DNA of 7,670 bases from an uncultured Planctomycetaceae bacterium. GTDB lineage: Bacteria; Planctomycetota; Planctomycetia; Pirellulales; UBA1268. The notes beneath the pieces are model-generated. The model saw nothing but the letters and a program-made list of their open reading frames with translations, had not been told where the DNA came from and ran no database searches. The DNA is taken from NCBI GenBank assembly GCA_937900985.1, contig CALCGM010000480.1:1-7670 (forward strand). The letters run 5' to 3'. Below are positions 7,514 to 7,670 of this stretch, piece after piece. Within the stretch, counting starts at the first letter, position 1. Each line of letters begins with the position of its first letter. A program made the translations under genes and the position numbers.

Positions 7514-7542
7514 TGCGGAGGCCCCATAAAGAGGCCCCCGCA
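7514..7542 (-). terminator. Rho-independent terminator of the gene entering from the right edge
   Basis: On the minus strand TGCGGGGGCC pairs with GGCCTCCGCA over 10 bp, including one G-U pair, around the loop TCTTTATGG. CTTTTC follows. It ends the transcript of the gene whose stop is at 7618 and insulates the sulfatase from it. The same pairing fails at one position (A opposite C) if read on the plus strand, so the structure belongs to the minus-strand RNA. Confidence 0.75.
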
Positions 7543-7545
7543 TCG

Positions 7546-7567
7546 TCTGAATCGGTAGCCATTCAGA
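7546..7567. repeat. Short inverted repeat in the 3' untranslated region
   Basis: TCTGAAT (7546-7552) and ATTCAGA (7561-7567) are a perfect 7-bp inverted repeat with an 8-nt loop, directly before the terminator on the minus strand. It could be a second hairpin in the mRNA tail; its stem is AT-rich and may be weak. Confidence 0.5.
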
Positions 7568-7597
7568 GTATCCGGCCGAACAGAGTGTCCGGCCGAA
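7564..7597. repeat. Two tandem 17-bp units (CAGAGTRTCCGGCCGAA)
   Basis: Units at 7564-7580 and 7581-7597 differ at one base (A/G at the seventh position). They lie in the untranslated tail between the stop codon at 7618 and the terminator. No such duplication is present at the corresponding place in the other copy (4869-4987), although that stretch has two TTCGAA hexamers (4932-4937 and 4949-4954). Confidence 0.75.
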
Positions 7598-7617
7598 CAC
7601 CGGTCTCAGCCGCAAGT

Positions 7618-7670
7618 CTAGGCTTCTGGATTCTCAACACGCACCATCAGGTAGGTCTCGGTGCGATCGT
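7618..7670 (-). CDS. C-terminal end of an unidentified protein, start beyond the right edge
   Basis: The last 16 complete codons read DRTETYLMVRVENPEA and end with TAG at 7620-7618. Most of the gene is outside the window, so the call depends on three signs: the tail is conserved in a second copy at 4988-5040, two of the six base differences are silent, and a terminator follows at 7514-7542. The family is not recognisable from 16 residues. It lies upstream of the sulfatase on the same strand, but the terminator between them argues against a single operon. Confidence 0.6.
   Translation of the reverse strand, partial: DRTETYLMVRVENPEA

Noticed and set aside
7444..7527. Longer N-terminus for the sulfatase from ATG at 7527
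   Set aside because: That ATG falls within the loop of the terminator and adds 28 residues before the signal peptide; the ATG at 7443 has a good ribosome site.
1..7670. CRISPR arrays, tRNA/rRNA genes, transposases, or defence or biosynthetic clusters
   Set aside because: No regularly spaced repeats, cloverleaf sequences, transposase motifs or defence-protein domains were seen on either strand; this was by eye, so a covariance-model or profile search could still find a small RNA.

Overview
The window looks like chromosomal DNA from a planctomycete, probably of the Pirellulales type. The left-hand gene belongs to the 'PVC-type' secreted beta-propeller/HEAT/cytochrome family, which is almost restricted to Planctomycetota and Verrucomicrobiota. 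Secreted sulfatases and lectin-domain proteins, both abundant in that group, fill much of the rest. GC content is high (about 60-70% in sampled lines) except in the sulfatase gene, where sampled lines lie between about 43% and 62%.

Layout from left to right. (1) Positions 1-2199, minus strand: the first 733 residues of a PVC-type membrane-bound-dehydrogenase-like protein whose C-terminus lies beyond the left edge. (2) A 123-bp divergent intergenic region. (3) Positions 2323-3042, plus strand: a complete hisA (histidine biosynthesis). (4) Positions 3129-4856, plus strand: a secreted metzincin-like zinc peptidase with a C-terminal concanavalin/DUF1080-like domain. An alternative start at 3039 would overlap hisA by ATGA. 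(5) Positions 4842-5071, on the minus strand: a terminator hairpin and the 27-codon remnant of a gene 3' end. (6) Positions 5068-7443, minus strand: a complete secreted type I sulfatase. (7) Positions 7514-7670, on the minus strand: another terminator, short repeats, and the last 16 codons of a gene running in from the right edge.

How the genes relate: hisA is a housekeeping gene with no visible functional tie to its neighbours. The PVC-type protein, the peptidase and the sulfatase all carry signal peptides and fit the extracytoplasmic polymer-degrading lifestyle of planctomycetes, but nothing in the sequence shows that they act in one pathway.

The most interesting structure is around the sulfatase. 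The two minus-strand gene tails (4988-5040 and 7618-7670) match at 47 of 53 bases. Each is followed by a terminator hairpin with nearly the same loop and covarying stem pairs. The sulfatase therefore sits between two related 3' ends, and its composition is lower in GC than its neighbours. This suggests acquisition or rearrangement at a duplicated gene. I see no defence system, CRISPR array, RNA gene or transposase.
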